A stretch of 64,000 bases of DNA from contig NC_068938.1 of assembly GCF_016801865.2 (NCBI RefSeq), positions 23,246,873 through 23,310,872 of the forward strand, read 5' to 3'. The translations under genes were made by a program, and so were the position numbers. The DNA is from Culex pipiens pallens. Taxonomy: Eukaryota; Arthropoda; Insecta; Diptera; Culicidae. The notes under the pieces are model-generated. The model was not told the DNA's origin. It saw nothing but the letters and a program-made list of their open reading frames with translations, and made no database searches. Shown here in pieces: positions 11,352-24,210 of the stretch (positions within the stretch are counted from its first letter, which is position 1; the number at the start of each line of letters is the position of its first letter).

Positions 11352-12936
11352 GACACTTGAGGTGTCTTTATTGTTCTCCTAACACCTGGACAAACAAAGC
11401 ACTCACTTTTCCCTTATAGCTATCAAGCAGTATTGCGGCAAGTGTTATTAATTGAATCCATTTTTCAATCAGCCACACTCCCGAGCACTACTGTGTCAGC
11501 CTTCATTGAGCCACCGTTCAATCATATCTGGCCGCTCTGATCGCCACTGACTGGTGTAGTGCAACCTCTAAAAAGTTAATTACTGCGGCACGGATTCCGG
11601 TACGGAATTTGACGAACAGGAACCGCAACCTGTCCGATTCCGCAACTTCAACAAGGAACGGGTGCTGAACTGATAGATCTCCTGAGCTACACACCTTTTA
11701 ATCGAACTTTTGCACAGGAAAAAAAGTTAATGTTGACTTTTTTTGTTGATTTTGTTAAAGTTTGCTAAAAAATAAAGTTTGCAACTGTTCCCCGATTGAT
11801 TGAAAAACAATTGCAGGGGCACTCGAGTTCGGGCCGGGTTCAAACCATCAATCTTGCTGCTCCAGTGTCTACAGTTGAGGCTCTGTACAGTAGCTTCTCG
11901 CCCTAGCAATTGCAGCAGCAGCACAGAGGTCGCCAAATATGATGAAGGGGCACTAGCACTAGTTCAGGATCAGCGCAGACCACAGGGAGAAAAACACTTT
12001 AATTATTAAATCGTGCACCAGTTAATGTGCTACCAATAGTTTATTTTTTCGAGCTTCTGACTAAAGTCTTGAAGCAGACTGGTTGCTGCTACTGCAAGTT
12101 GGTGTTCTATGGAGTCGAAACTTCTGTGTACCAGAACGGTGAGTTATGAGCGATTGCCAAAGAGTTTGCTAGTTCATATGGCCCCTGGTGGAGGCTGTTC
12201 CGAGAGCGCGTTAATAATAATGGCGTGTTGGGATGAATAATTGTTTGCTGGGGTAAAAATCGCTGACACGATCGAGAGATTAGATGCTGCTGCAGCAGTT
12301 GCTGTTGCTGTTACTGTGGTTGTAAGTTAAAAAAAAAAAACAATCTCGGTCTTTAAACTTTAAAATAAGTGAAAACTGAATCAGGTTTTGTTTCTTACGT
12401 TATCATCTAATTTCTATTTTTGTTTCAAGGGAAAGCACTTGCGCACTTGGTGCAGTCCATAAAAAAATGAAAATAAAAAAAATTCTAGTCATCCAAAGAA
12501 AAATAAAAAAAACCTTGTATGGTATTTAAAACTATTGATGCAAAATTGGTTCCTGTGGACGAAGTTTCATCTAAATAAAGTAGAAATCTTAAAAAAATTC
12601 ACGAAAATCAAGAGAACTAGTCGTATGACAAAAAAAGGTAATTTTAGAATTCTCATGAATACTCAATTTTATAATTGATCTCGCTATTTCACATGCTACT
12701 GCTTAGTGCCAACTATATAAATTGACAAAAAAAATCAATGAATATCATTGCTGATGTAACCACCATTAAAAAGAAAAACATTATAAACTTACCATACTAA
12801 ATGATTTTTCCAAAACTTGAATGAAAACCGCATTTTTAACAAAAACAAAATATTTTTTTTGCATTTAAGTTGATAATAATTGTTGATAAAAAAAACAGTT
12901 TTCAACAACAAAATTGAAAATCGCGATCTGGACTAC
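11352..12936. other. Upstream region of the minus D7 gene
   Basis: Moderately GC-rich to about 12330, with CAG/CTG-rich stretches near 12285-12315, then AT-rich. No exon is recognised. It could contain salivary-gland regulatory sites, but I cannot identify any by eye. Confidence 0.4.
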
Positions 12937-13010
12937 AGTACAGACTCAATTATTCAGAGTGCATTTATCTAAAACTTTCATAGAAGAGGATAAGGATAAT
13001 CGAATAATGA
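12937..13010 (+). mobile_element. Decayed terminus of the CAGTCCAGACTCG MITE family
   Basis: ACAGTACAGACTCAATTATT and a following GGATAATCGAAT match the left end of the element at 53365-53755 with substitutions. The right end is absent. Confidence 0.5.
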
Positions 13011-13336
13011 AAATAAATCTGTCAGGTTCTCGATATTAAAATTTTTAATGTCTTTTAATTTTTGTTGTTGTTTGCTCTACAACTTTATATAACATTATTA
13101 CACTTTAAAAAAAAATACTCTGCAAAAGTGGAAAAAACCCAACATTTTCAAATGAAAAATTTTTCTAAATGAAAAAATACCCTTCTGGGTTAATGCAGAT
13201 TCGAGAAGAACAACAAATTTTCCATAAAATGACTTGTCACAAGTTTTTTACAGCCGAGTAACGAAAAATAGCAGAATTTTTGAAACTATTTTTGTATTTT
13301 TGCGATGAAATGTACGTTTTCTCTGAATTCTGAGTA

Positions 13337-14711
13337 CCGTAAAAAGGGGTGACTTTGATATGTTTGCGACTTTTCCGCAAAATGAATAGTTCAATTAAAA
13401 TACGTACGGAATTGTTTAGAATCATACTGACCGTGGTAGAGAAGTGTTCAAAGTACCTCAAGAAGAACTTTTCATAAAATTTTGAAAGGTTTAAAAAGTT
13501 AGTTAACTATAGTTAAGAAAATGTTGATGAAGTAATTATTTTAAACTTCTGTAATGAAGTGTAATGATTATTTCAATCGACATGATTTTGAATCGGAAAA
13601 CGTAATGCATTTTCGGATTCTTTGGACAATTTTTACAAGGAGAAGGTTAAATAATTTTGTAAATAATAAATTATATGTGTTTTTGAAAAAAAATCTCCAA
13701 ATTTATAGGCGATTTCAGTTGAACAAATTTCATGTAAAATGTGAAAACTTGTGATACGTGCTTCGAATTCAGTATAAAATGCAATATAAATCATTTATTT
13801 TATAAACAAAACTAGTTTTAACAAATTTCAGGCAAAATTTTTACCAATTTTACCGTACATTTATACGTATTTGTTTACATAGTTTACTTAATTTAACTTA
13901 GTTTACTAAATTTAAACATTGATTTTTTTTCTTAAAAACTATATCAGCTTCTTTAGTGATGGTACATTTAACGTACAAATAAAGTTTAAACATCTTAAAT
14001 ATGATTTTAACAAGAAATGCTATGACTGCACCTAAACGGCGGTCGCATGATTGTGATGCATGGCGGCATGAAAGTATATCAGAATCTGCATGAAAACTGT
14101 CCTCATGCATTTTTTGCGATATAGGGGTATGACATTTTTGCCCGTTACTGACAATTATCGACATTACCGACGGCTTTTTGGTTGTATTAAAAAAAAACCC
14201 CTTAACAGAACGAGGATTGAACCACCAACTTCTTGGTTATTGATCCGACACTCTACCACCGCGCCATGGACGCTTGATAAAAATTGAGTGAAAGAGCACA
14301 AACATATGCTTCTCTTTGGAGTGTTGCTCGGGGACGGGCCAGCATTATATGTGTTGGTGAGAACTGCAGATCGCTGAAATATTTACACGCGGGCAAAAAT
14401 GATCTAGGGGCTTGCTGCAAAAAATGTTATAAAATGTGACATTTTCTGCAGCAAATCCACTGTTGCAGATTTTGAGATATATTTTTCCTTTGGGTGTGTC
14501 AAAGTCACCCCGGAATTGAAACTAAGAATTTTTAACGTATTTATTTTTCTAAATACCATTGAAAACCCTTTTTTTACAAAATAGTGCATGGACTTTGTAT
14601 AGCCTACCTCAGTACATGTTTTAAAAATAATAATCTTGAGAAAAGGCTTACCTGTTGGAAAATATTACAAAAAACAAATAGAAATCCTATCAAAGTCACC
14701 ACGGTTAACGG
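13337..14711. mobile_element. 1375-bp non-autonomous TIR element with TA duplication
   Basis: The ends are CCGTAAAAAGGGGTGACTTT and the inverse of CCGTTAACCGTGGTGACTTT, both flanked by TA (13335-13336 and 14712-14713). Removing it restores GAGTA followed by TGCCATAAAATCGG, matching GAGTACGCCATCAAATCGG at the intact relative near 51870, so the boundary is supported by a paralogous empty site. Only short frames occur inside, so it is non-autonomous. It contains a tRNA-like segment. Confidence 0.85.
14203..14275 (-). ncRNA. tRNA-like sequence (SINE head or tRNA pseudogene)
   Basis: On the minus strand there is an A-box-like TGGCGCGGTGGTAG (14266-14253) and a B-box GGTTCAATCC (14223-14214) at tRNA-like spacing, followed by a T run. 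The anticodon stem does not fold well. It is therefore not called a functional tRNA; a short SINE or tRNA pseudogene carried inside the 1375 bp element fits better. Confidence 0.5.
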
Positions 14712-14862
14712 TATGCCATAAAATCGGTCATATATAAAAGTCCATTCGACACCAAATTTCCATCTCATCATCATTTCATGCTGCAAATTATTGGGACAAA
14801 GTTTCACGTAAATTGAAGAGGGGTCGGGGCAACTGCTGTGTGAGTTGGTGGAGCAAGACCCA

Positions 14863-17288
14863 ACTATAACTTGTAACGTAAAGTTACACCTTCCCTGTTT
14901 AAAATTCCATCAGCACTTGCAATTCCACTCATTACAATGGGCACACCTTGATTGCACTTGGCCAAAAACTTTCTCACGACGCACACACTTGACTGGAAGA
15001 AGTCCATTGTTCCGCGGTACTGGCGGGAGAACCTGCGCAGAAAATCCTTTCCCACACATGCCCCGATTTCCCTGATGGCTAATGAAAAAGAACTTTCATC
15101 CCCTGCTTCCGAATTCCGTCATAGGTTTTTTTTCAGTCGTTTTCAAGGAAAGAAGAGGTCGGCCTCACACATATTATAACAATAAATTTAACCCCATTTA
15201 TTGCCCGTAATAAAAGCAATGAAATAAATACGTAACGAACTTATTTCCCACCGATTTTTCAAGTTTGGTGACGACGCACTGCATGGGAAGGGATTTTCTT
15301 TTTCGTGTTTGATAAAGAACAACAACAGGAGAGAGAAAAAATCACAAGTCGGTTAGGGGGACTTTCTCATCGTGCCCCGGCAAGTGACGGAATTTGGACG
15401 TTGATCCGATTTCGATATAGTCATTAAAAGTGGTGCATAGCGAAATCGAAAGAAAAGAAACCTCGGTGGGAACCGAGGTTGCAATCGATCATGCAAAATA
15501 TAATCCAACCTCGCTGGCAAAATTTATGCAAAAAGAAACGGGCCACCTTTCGGGCTTATTTAGTGCGCGTGAAACCGTCAATTAATGCGTGCCTTCAGCT
15601 AAATGCCAAATTTTCCAATCTAAATTGTAGCAAGTTGCGATTAATAATGCATAAGGTTGATTTACATACCGCACACAGCCGTTCTTGCGAGCGCGACATA
15701 ATTCTTGGACTGGTGGCAAAGAACGAGTTTTCACCTGAGGGGAGAGTTAAATAAAGCAATGAAAAGGATTGCCTAAAGTGCAACTAAAGTGATTTACGCC
15801 ACCTCCTTTTTCGCTGAAGACTTTTTTTGGTGCTTAGAGGAGGCAAGTGAGTGAAAGAGTCTGCTGGGTTGCATTATTATAATGAAATGTATGCTAATCG
15901 ACTTTTAAGTATGCAAAATATGCTTCGAAGTGTGTGCAACGGCGACGTAGCTGAACCCTTTTTTGGTTTGGGTTTTGAGTGCTTGAGAAATGACTGCATT
16001 ACGGAGAAATGTTTCGTGAAATTGGATTTTGGTTGGGATGGGTAACGGTTATTTGAAATTTATTCAAAGCACCAATTAGAATTGATCATATTTAAAACTA
16101 AAAAAAATTACAGAAGGTAATTTTTTCAGCAATAATTTTAAAAACGTTACTTACTCCACCGTCACTAAATTTTTCACTTTTTCGAAGTATGTCTCGTATG
16201 ATATCAAAACCTGTCCCAAACTTATATATTATTACAGATTCGGATTGGAAATAGAATTTTCTACAAGTAGTGACAATGGAAAACAAGTTTTAATTCGAAC
16301 TTTTCAGTTGCCACATCGATCTCTCCGTGACATTGCAACGGAGTGAGAAAAAGCCCAATTTCGACCCTTTTGGTTTCATACAAATTAATATTTCATGTTT
16401 TAGTTGTTATAAACATTTCTAATTGTTAATCCAGCTATGATTGATGATTGGACCAATAAAACAACGAATAAATAATTAAAATATTAGACCTATCAGCCAA
16501 AACGTGGCATTTTAGTCGCTCGAGAATGTATCTTTAGAGTATTTAGCTGTACCTTCATTTTATTTTTTTACAATTTTCAATTTCTTTTTTAAAGTTCCCA
16601 TAATTTGGGGACGATTTGACGAGATCCGCCTTCTGAAAAGTACTAAAGTATCACTTAAGTTCTTATAATTTCTGATAGGATAGGAGAGGGGTCAATGTTT
16701 TGGGGTGATTTGAAAGGGGTTTCAATTATCCAACTTACGACGGGTCGCATAATAGACCCGGCCACCGTTTCAATCGAACTATCTGAGTTATGATAGGGTT
16801 ACCAGATCTTCGATGTTTAAGGCTCATTTAAAAGGTTTTTAAATATAAATTCTATGGTCAAAATCATAGAATTTGCTCAATACTATTAATTGATGATAAT
16901 CTAAACATAAATCTGAACTAGGACAGCAGTTTTTTTGTTAGCTCAAAAGATAATTAAAATGTTTTTTTTTGTTGTGTCGAACCACATTTGTTAATCCAAT
17001 GTGATTCAAATTAAATAATTCTTTAATGTGACATGACAAGAAAAGCTTAAAAAATATGATTGAAAATGTATTTAAAAAAAAGAAGCGGCAACAAATAAAA
17101 TGACAACCAGTGAATGTTAGATTTGAAATAACTTTAGAATAGATTTTTTTTACATTCAAAAATATTTTACAAATTATCGCGGGGAAAATCGTGACTACAG
17201 TCTGAATAAGCACAGAAGATTATAAAGCAACAAATTTGGAAATTGGTGAACTAATTGTTTTGTTTTGTTCATGTTTTAACCGGAATCA
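14863..17288. other. Gene-free interval before the assembly gap
   Basis: Mixed composition to about 16030, then AT-rich. Several short open frames occur near 14845-15180 and 15479-15754, but none has a recognisable domain, signal or splice structure. Confidence 0.4.
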
Positions 17289-17388
17289 NNNNNNNNNNNN
17301 NNNNNNNNNNNNNNNNNNNNNNNNNNNNNNNNNNNNNNNNNNNNNNNNNNNNNNNNNNNNNNNNNNNNNNNNNNNNNNNNNNNNNNNN
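17289..17388. other. 100-N assembly gap
   Basis: Exactly 100 N, the conventional length for a gap of unknown size. It sits beside the 2.6 kb simple repeat, so the true distance across is not known. Confidence 0.95.
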
Positions 17389-17415
17389 AATTTTCCAATT
17401 TACCAATTTATTTTG

Positions 17416-19993
17416 GTTTTGTTTTTGTTTTTGTTTTTGTTTTTGTTTTTGTTTTTGTTTTTGTTTTTGTTTTTGTTTTTGTTTTTGTTTTTGTTTTTGT
17501 TTTTGTTTTTGTTTTTGTTTTTGTTTTTGTTTTTGTTTTTGTTTTTGTTTTTGTTTTTGTTTTTGTTTTTGTTTTTGTTTTTGTTTTTGTTTTTGTTTTT
17601 GTTTTTGTTTTTGTTTTTGTTTTTGTTTTTGTTTTTGTTTTTGTTTTTGTTTTTGTTTTTGTTTTTGTTTTTGTTTTTGTTTTTGTTTTTGTTTTTGTTT
17701 TTGTTTTTGTTTTTGTTTTTGTTTTTGTTTTTGTTTTTGTTTTTGTTTTTGTTTTTGTTTTTGTTTTTGTTTTTGTTTTTGTTTTTGTTTTTGTTTTTGT
17801 TTTTGTTTTTGTTTTTGTTTTTGTTTTTGTTTTTGTTTTTGTTTTTGTTTTTGTTTTTGTTTTTGTTTTTGTTTTTGTTTTTGTTTTTGTTTTTGTTTTT
17901 GTTTTTGTTTTTGTTTTTGTTTTTGTTTTTGTTTTTGTTTTTGTTTTTGTTTTTGTTTTTGTTTTTGTTTTTGTTTTTGTTTTTGTTTTTGTTTTTGTTT
18001 TTGTTTTTGTTTTTGTTTTTGTTTTTGTTTTTGTTTTTGTTTTTGTTTTTGTTTTTGTTTTTGTTTTTGTTTTTGTTTTTGTTTTTGTTTTTGTTTTTGT
18101 TTTTGTTTTTGTTTTTGTTTTTGTTTTTGTTTTTGTTTTTGTTTTTGTTTTTGTTTTTTGTTTTTGTTTTTGTTTTTGTTTTTGTTTTTGTTTTTGTTTT
18201 TGTTTTTGTTTTTGTTTTTGTTTTTGTTTTTGTTTTTGTTTTTGTTTTTGTTTTTGTTTTTGTTTTTGTTTTTGTTTTTGTTTTTGTTTTTGTTTTTGTT
18301 TTTGTTTTTGTTTTTGTTTTTGTTTTTGTTTTTGTTTTTGTTTTTGTTTTTGTTTTTGTTTTTGTTTTTGTTTTTGTTTTTGTTTTTGTTTTTGTTTTTG
18401 TTTTTGTTTTTGTTTTTGTTTTTGTTTTTGTTTTTGTTTTTGTTTTTGTTTTTGTTTTTGTTTTTGTTTTTGTTTTTGTTTTTGTTTTTGTTTTTGTTTT
18501 TGTTTTTGTTTTTGTTTTTGTTTTTGTTTTTGTTTTTGTTTTTGTTTTTGTTTTTGTTTTTGTTTTTGTTTTTGTTTTTGTTTTTGTTTTTGTTTTTGTT
18601 TTTGTTTTTGTTTTTGTTTTTGTTTTTGTTTTTGTTTTTGTTTTTGTTTTTGTTTTTGTTTTTGTTTTTGTTTTTGTTTTTGTTTTTGTTTTTGTTTTTG
18701 TTTTTGTTTTTGTTTTTGTTTTTGTTTTTGTTTTTGTTTTTGTTTTTGTTTTTGTTTTTGTTTTTGTTTTTGTTTTTGTTTTTGTTTTTGTTTTTGTTTT
18801 TGTTTTTGTTTTTGTTTTTGTTTTTGTTTTTGTTTTTGTTTTTGTTTTTGTTTTTGTTTTTGTTTTTGTTTTTGTTTTTGTTTTTGTTTTTGTTTTTGTT
18901 TTTGTTTTTGTTTTTGTTTTTGTTTTTGTTTTTGTTTTTGTTTTTGTTTTTGTTTTTGTTTTTGTTTTTGTTTTTGTTTTTGTTTTTGTTTTTGTTTTTG
19001 TTTTTGTTTTTGTTTTTGTTTTTGTTTTTGTTTTTGTTTTTGTTTTTGTTTTTGTTTTTGTTTTTGTTTTTGTTTTTGTTTTTGTTTTTGTTTTTGTTTT
19101 TGTTTTTGTTTTTGTTTTTGTTTTTGTTTTTGTTTTTGTTTTTGTTTTTGTTTTTGTTTTTGTTTTTGTTTTTGTTTTTGTTTTTGTTTTTGTTTTTGTT
19201 TTTGTTTTTGTTTTTGTTTTTGTTTTTGTTTTTGTTTTTGTTTTTGTTTTTGTTTTTGTTTTTGTTTTTGTTTTTGTTTTTGTTTTTGTTTTTGTTTTTG
19301 TTTTTGTTTTTGTTTTTGTTTTTGTTTTTGTTTTTGTTTTTGTTTTTGTTTTTGTTTTTGTTTTTGTTTTTGTTTTTGTTTTTGTTTTTGTTTTTGTTTT
19401 TGTTTTTGTTTTTGTTTTTGTTTTTGTTTTTGTTTTTGTTTTTGTTTTTGTTTTTGTTTTTGTTTTTGTTTTTGTTTTTGTTTTTGTTTTTGTTTTTGTT
19501 TTTGTTTTTGTTTTTGTTTTTGTTTTTGTTTTTGTTTTTGTTTTTGTTTTTGTTTTTGTTTTTGTTTTTGTTTTTGTTTTTGTTTTTGTTTTTGTTTTTG
19601 TTTTTGTTTTTGTTTTTGTTTTTGTTTTTGTTTTTGTTTTTGTTTTTGTTTTTGTTTTTGTTTTTGTTTTTGTTTTTGTTTTTGTTTTTGTTTTTGTTTT
19701 TTTTTTTGTTTTGTTTTTGTTTTTGTTTTTGTTTTTTTTTTTGTTTTTGTTTTTGTTTTTGTTTTTTTTTTTTTTTTTGTTTTTGTTTTTTTTTTTGTTT
19801 TTTTTTTTGTTTTTGTTTTTGTTTTTGTTTTTGTTTTTGTTTTTGTTTTTGTTTTTGTTTTTGTTTTTGTTTTTGTTTTTGTTTTTGTTTTTGTTTTTGT
19901 TTTTGTTTTTGTTTTTGTTTTTGTTTTTGTTTTTGTTTTTGTTTTTGTTTTTGTTTTTGTTTTTGTTTTTGTTTTTGTTTTTGTTTTTGTTTA
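17416..19993 (+). repeat. (TTTTTG)n hexanucleotide array, about 2.6 kb
   Basis: About 430 units of TTTTTG. One extra T near 18152 shifts the register, and T runs of 8-14 occur at about 19700-19800. Otherwise it is uniform. Long open frames reading Phe-Leu, Phe-Val or, on the other strand, Lys-Asn and Lys-Gln repeats are artefacts of the repeat. The neighbouring gap suggests the true array may be longer or collapsed. Confidence 0.95.
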
Positions 19994-22150
19994 TAGAATT
20001 TGAAGAAAAAAATTGTAAATTTAAAAATGAAAATGACTAAACAGCCGTTTTGAAATTGCAATTGAGATTTCCAAAAGTTCAAACAATGGCAAAGACGGGT
20101 ATATTTATTCGAGAAAAACCTTCTTGCCGTGTTTGGTTGAACTTACAGCTCTCACTCGTGAAAGACGCACAAGTGTTTTGACCGTCAGTCATAACCAAAT
20201 CGGAGTTAAGTTGGCATGAGTCAGAAAATCCGCGAATTGCTGGTGACCGACCATAACCCGAGGGCTACCACCGTTTTTCGCAGCCAGAACCCTGATTTGT
20301 GAAATTGATCACACCACACTGCTGCCTGCCCAGAGTTTACTTAGAGGAGATACCCAGCGGGCTTGGACACTTGGAGAGAAGCGAATAGAGCCATAAATTA
20401 GATAACACGCATAAAACACCGGGCAACATAACCTCAATTTTTCGGAACGGATTTCTTCGGTTGGACCATAGAGTTCCGAGACCACCACCGTGCCAATGCC
20501 GAGAAACGCCGCCGGTAGCCTGCGGGGATCGATTAGCTGGCGTAATTGAAATAACACTTGAAACGAGCCATTCCGAGCAGTTCTGCACCGGGTTAATCAA
20601 TGGTACTTGATTTCTAGGTTATGGTTTAGAGCAGAGGGGTACATTAAATTATATTAGGGCTATAAACGCCAACATTACGGCGCGGGTGTAGTTCTGGGTG
20701 AGCTTGAGACCCCCATAACTAGGTTAAGTACCGTGTTCCACAGGAAGTCCGCACATCAAACAGGTGAGCAGATCACGTATCAAGAGCTGAGGTCAGGGAG
20801 CAACCGTTACTCCACTTGGTACAGACACGTATGAGAGGTTCCAAGTATTCAAACCCACCTCCTGAAACCCTATCATTTGTGGGATGATAAAACGGAAGCA
20901 GAGTGAAGGAGGTTGAAGAAAGCTCAAGATATCCATTCAGGTCGTCCGAGCGAGTCCATTATGGAGCATTTAAAAGTGGTTAGAAGCGTTAATGATACAC
21001 CTGAGAGAGTGGCTGACGCGCCTTTTCATCACGTCTGAGCTGCTGGTTTTTCGTCAGAGCTGGTGCGTCCTCCCAGCTCATCCTGTTCAGCAGTTCAGAA
21101 GTTAAAGCTGAAAACCTCGGAGTTCATCCCTGGACCTATGGACGCAACCTTCAATTAATCCCCCCACCGAAACCGGGATCATCGCTGATCGATCTTCCAG
21201 AAGCCGGTGCCTGGCACTCCATGGCTATGACCTAAAAGGTCTTCACAGTCATCACTTGCACCTTCAACGCCAAGCGGATTTCGTCCTCCTTTTGCGCCAC
21301 CACAGCCCGGCAGTGGCGGACGTGTTACGGCATCTCCAACCTGGCCAAAACGTCGATCATCATCGCATAGCGAAAATCGTAGATCTGCGAGGGAGGCACC
21401 ATCTCGAACCACAACACATCCTACATTTATAATATCATAATTCAACCTGGTGCGGAAGGCCGCCAAATCGGTGGGGCCTCAAGAGTCCCTTGTTAGCATC
21501 GATTTTTGGAAGGGTGTTGTTGAAACACCCTCCCCTCTTCGAGTTCAAGAGGTCTTGAAAGTCTTCCGTCGAAGTTTTGGACGGGCGAGCGCGAGCGCAC
21601 TGATTTCGGTTTGATTTGCTTATTACTAGCGTCGAGGCGCACACACACGACAAGTGAGGAAGTGAGATCGGGAATTATTGGCCACTTTCACGCGGCGTGG
21701 CTAGGGTTGTCCAACACATCCTGTCGAGAAAGTAACGTCGTGAGCTTCTTGGACGTCACACACAGGAAATCGGCCGAATCATCCAGTGAAGACAACTAGA
21801 GCAGCAGAAATTAAGGGGGGGCACCAAGCGGAGAGACACTTTGGAGTTGCACAATCCGCAATTTGTGTGGCGTTTAAAAATTAGAAACTTCCACGCTGAA
21901 CTTCACCAAACTTGAATTGCTCAACGTTTGAGTTCGGAATTCTGGCTCTCGAGCATTCGAACCCGTCAATCAATCTGGCTCGGTTCGTTACCGATCAGAA
22001 ATTCCAGATCGGAAATTTGGATTCTTCAAAGTGACCTACAAGAGTGCCACACAGTACAGCAGTAACGGCAGCTCTGGCAGAAGGATTGCGGGTGCCCTTT
22101 AACGACGACTCTCTTTCGACAAGTTCGCTGGCAGCCCCGTTTGAACGCCC
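19994..22150. other. GC-richer interval without recognised genes
   Basis: From about 20080 composition rises and several open frames of 60-97 codons overlap on both strands (near 20309-20600 and 21179-21653). None resembles a known protein family. It could be unique regulatory or untranslated DNA. Confidence 0.4.
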
Positions 22151-24120
22151 CGCCGTGAATCTTGTAGGGTTTAAGCTTGTTTAGGGTCGTTTTTAGGGTC
22201 GTGGTTGGAATAATAACCAAAAGTAATGAATGACAATCTATTTTTCTATCAGCATAACATCCGTAATTATTTTGAATTGTACAAGTTTTTTTAATCTTAA
22301 TAAACAAATATTTGAACAAAATGCTTGAGTTTAGAACAACTTTCCTTGTTTTTTTTTTGCCAAACGTTACGCCATGTTCAATCGTTTTTGTAGATTTTTT
22401 TCTCTAATTTTTATTTATTGCGATTATCTCCAATCTATAAATTTAACATAGTTTTCGGAGTTAATATTTGGTTTTATCCATTTGAATTATTCATCTTAAC
22501 ATAAGATCAAGTTTCTATTCGTTTTATTTCAGATGCGTTAATTATATGTTGACATAAAACTGAACCTTATTAAAAGTAACACTATTAGCATAAGATTATA
22601 GGACTATCTTGCTCCCTTTAATGCTGTTTTGACTAAAAAATTGTTGATATGAAGTTATTGTGGTTTGCTTAGAAGGTCAGAAGGTTTTTTTCATGATATT
22701 TTTTTTCATATGAGCCGATTTTTTCAAATTTTCACAGTTTATCTAGTTTTTCTGAAACTTTACAAAAAATAATAACAATTTGGCTAAAATATTTCAAAAA
22801 ATCAAATCACAAGGAACAACCATGCTATAATAGACAATAAATGAAGGCTTAAAAAAATGATTTCACCATATTTATATACTTTATTCCTTAAAAATAATTT
22901 TAAAATAATTTAGAAATGCATTTTGCTAATTTCATTCTGAATTTTTGTCTTCTCCCGTTTTAAATTTTCTTTATAAAAATAAGAGCAAAAAAAATTACTT
23001 TTTTAAAATAAATAACTGTAAGAACACAGATCGAAAAAAAAATTAAGGATTAAGAAGTTTATTTTTATTTCGGAAATTTCTGACAGATACATTAATAAGT
23101 AATTCTCTACGGCATGTGAATGTTCAAAAATCTGAACAGTCCAAATTTTTTCTGGAACTTTGTATAATAGAATCACGAAAAAACTAATTTTTAAAATTTC
23201 TTGTTTTTAAAATTTAATTTGAATTTATGTGACCCAAATTTTAATCAAATTTTAATAGTTGATTGTTGAAAATTGTTGAAAATTAATAAATTAAAAGTTG
23301 AAAATTGTCAAACTAAATTTCAAAAATCATTTTAGATGCAAATTAAATTTAAATGCAATTTAAATTTTAATCAAATTTGCAATCGAAAATTACTTTGAAC
23401 CGTTTTCAAGTAATATGTAATTTCTACTTCATGGAAGAAAAGCACCCGTCAATAAATGTTTTTGAAAAATTATGATATTCATAATTTGACATTTTTTATC
23501 GGATGGTTGGATTCTGGGGTGCAGCTTCTTAATGATATTTATATTGAAAAATAAGTTTTTCGCTGTGTCATATAAGCCATAATTTTTCAAATATCAATAT
23601 CTTAGAAACTATTGTTTAATTTTTACTTGTGAAATTTTTTAGTCTTTTCTTTAAAACCAATTTTGAAACCAAAGTTAATGTACTTTCTTTTGTTATTTTA
23701 AAAATATAGCTAGATTTTTAAATTTTGGAATTATTTTTATAAAATCCAGCAAAAAGTTTCACAAGTTTATGTAATAAGATTCTTTTCTAATTTCCAGATT
23801 TTGCAAGTTGAATAGTGAAAGCTAATTTGATGACATTTAAAATATCCCACCTTTCACAAAATTTAAACTATTCAATTGTTTTAAGAAGCTATCTCAGCAA
23901 CTATCAATCCAATCAACAATGTAGAAAATAGATTAGTGTGTATTTTAAGCGATGCGAACACATTTTTTGCATACGTGGTTTCCGCCATTTAAAAAAAATA
24001 CAATAACATGCCAATATCTTGAAGACGATGAACTTGATAAAAAAATGTGAAAAGTTATTTTCGATTACAAATTTTATTTCGCTTCTAGAAGTGATTTAGG
24101 AAATCTTTTTTATTTACATT
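22151..24120. other. AT-rich interval, no feature
   Basis: Almost wholly A and T with no coding frame, RNA gene or clear inverted terminal repeat. Confidence 0.45.
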
Positions 24121-24210
24121 GGGACCATCCATAAACCACGTGGACACTTTTTTCGAACTCTCAAACCCCCCCCCCCTCTCCTTCGTGGACAATTGTCCCT
24201 ACAAAAAAAA
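24121..24210 (+). mobile_element. GGGACCATCC MITE, left half
   Basis: This matches the left end of the complete 172 bp element at 43533-43704: GGGACCATCCATAAACCACG, then a C run and GGACAATTGTCC. The right terminus is missing. A short match to the inner part (ATGGAGCGTGGACA near 24510) suggests about 300 bp of other sequence split the element and the right end was lost. Confidence 0.7.

Larger units (their letters stand above)
13040..14862 (+). mobile_element. Relic arm of the 1.36-kb foldback family, interrupted
   Basis: Positions 13040-13336 and 14714-14862 align in order with the right arm of the foldback at 50790-52149. Shared blocks include GCTCTACAAC, CTTCTGGG, CATAAAATGAC, GAGTAACGAAAAAT and, after the interruption, CATCTCATCA and GGGGTCGGGGCAACTGCTGT. 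The left arm is missing. The interruption at 13337-14711 is a separate transposon. Confidence 0.75.

Noticed and set aside
17236..20082. Open frames of over 900 codons on both strands
   Set aside because: They are translations of the (TTTTTG)n array and cross the N gap. Composition is only two or three residues, and every frame is open because the repeat lacks stops.
21179..21653. Minus-strand frames of 72-95 codons
   Set aside because: No family similarity is visible and no consistent exon boundaries join them.
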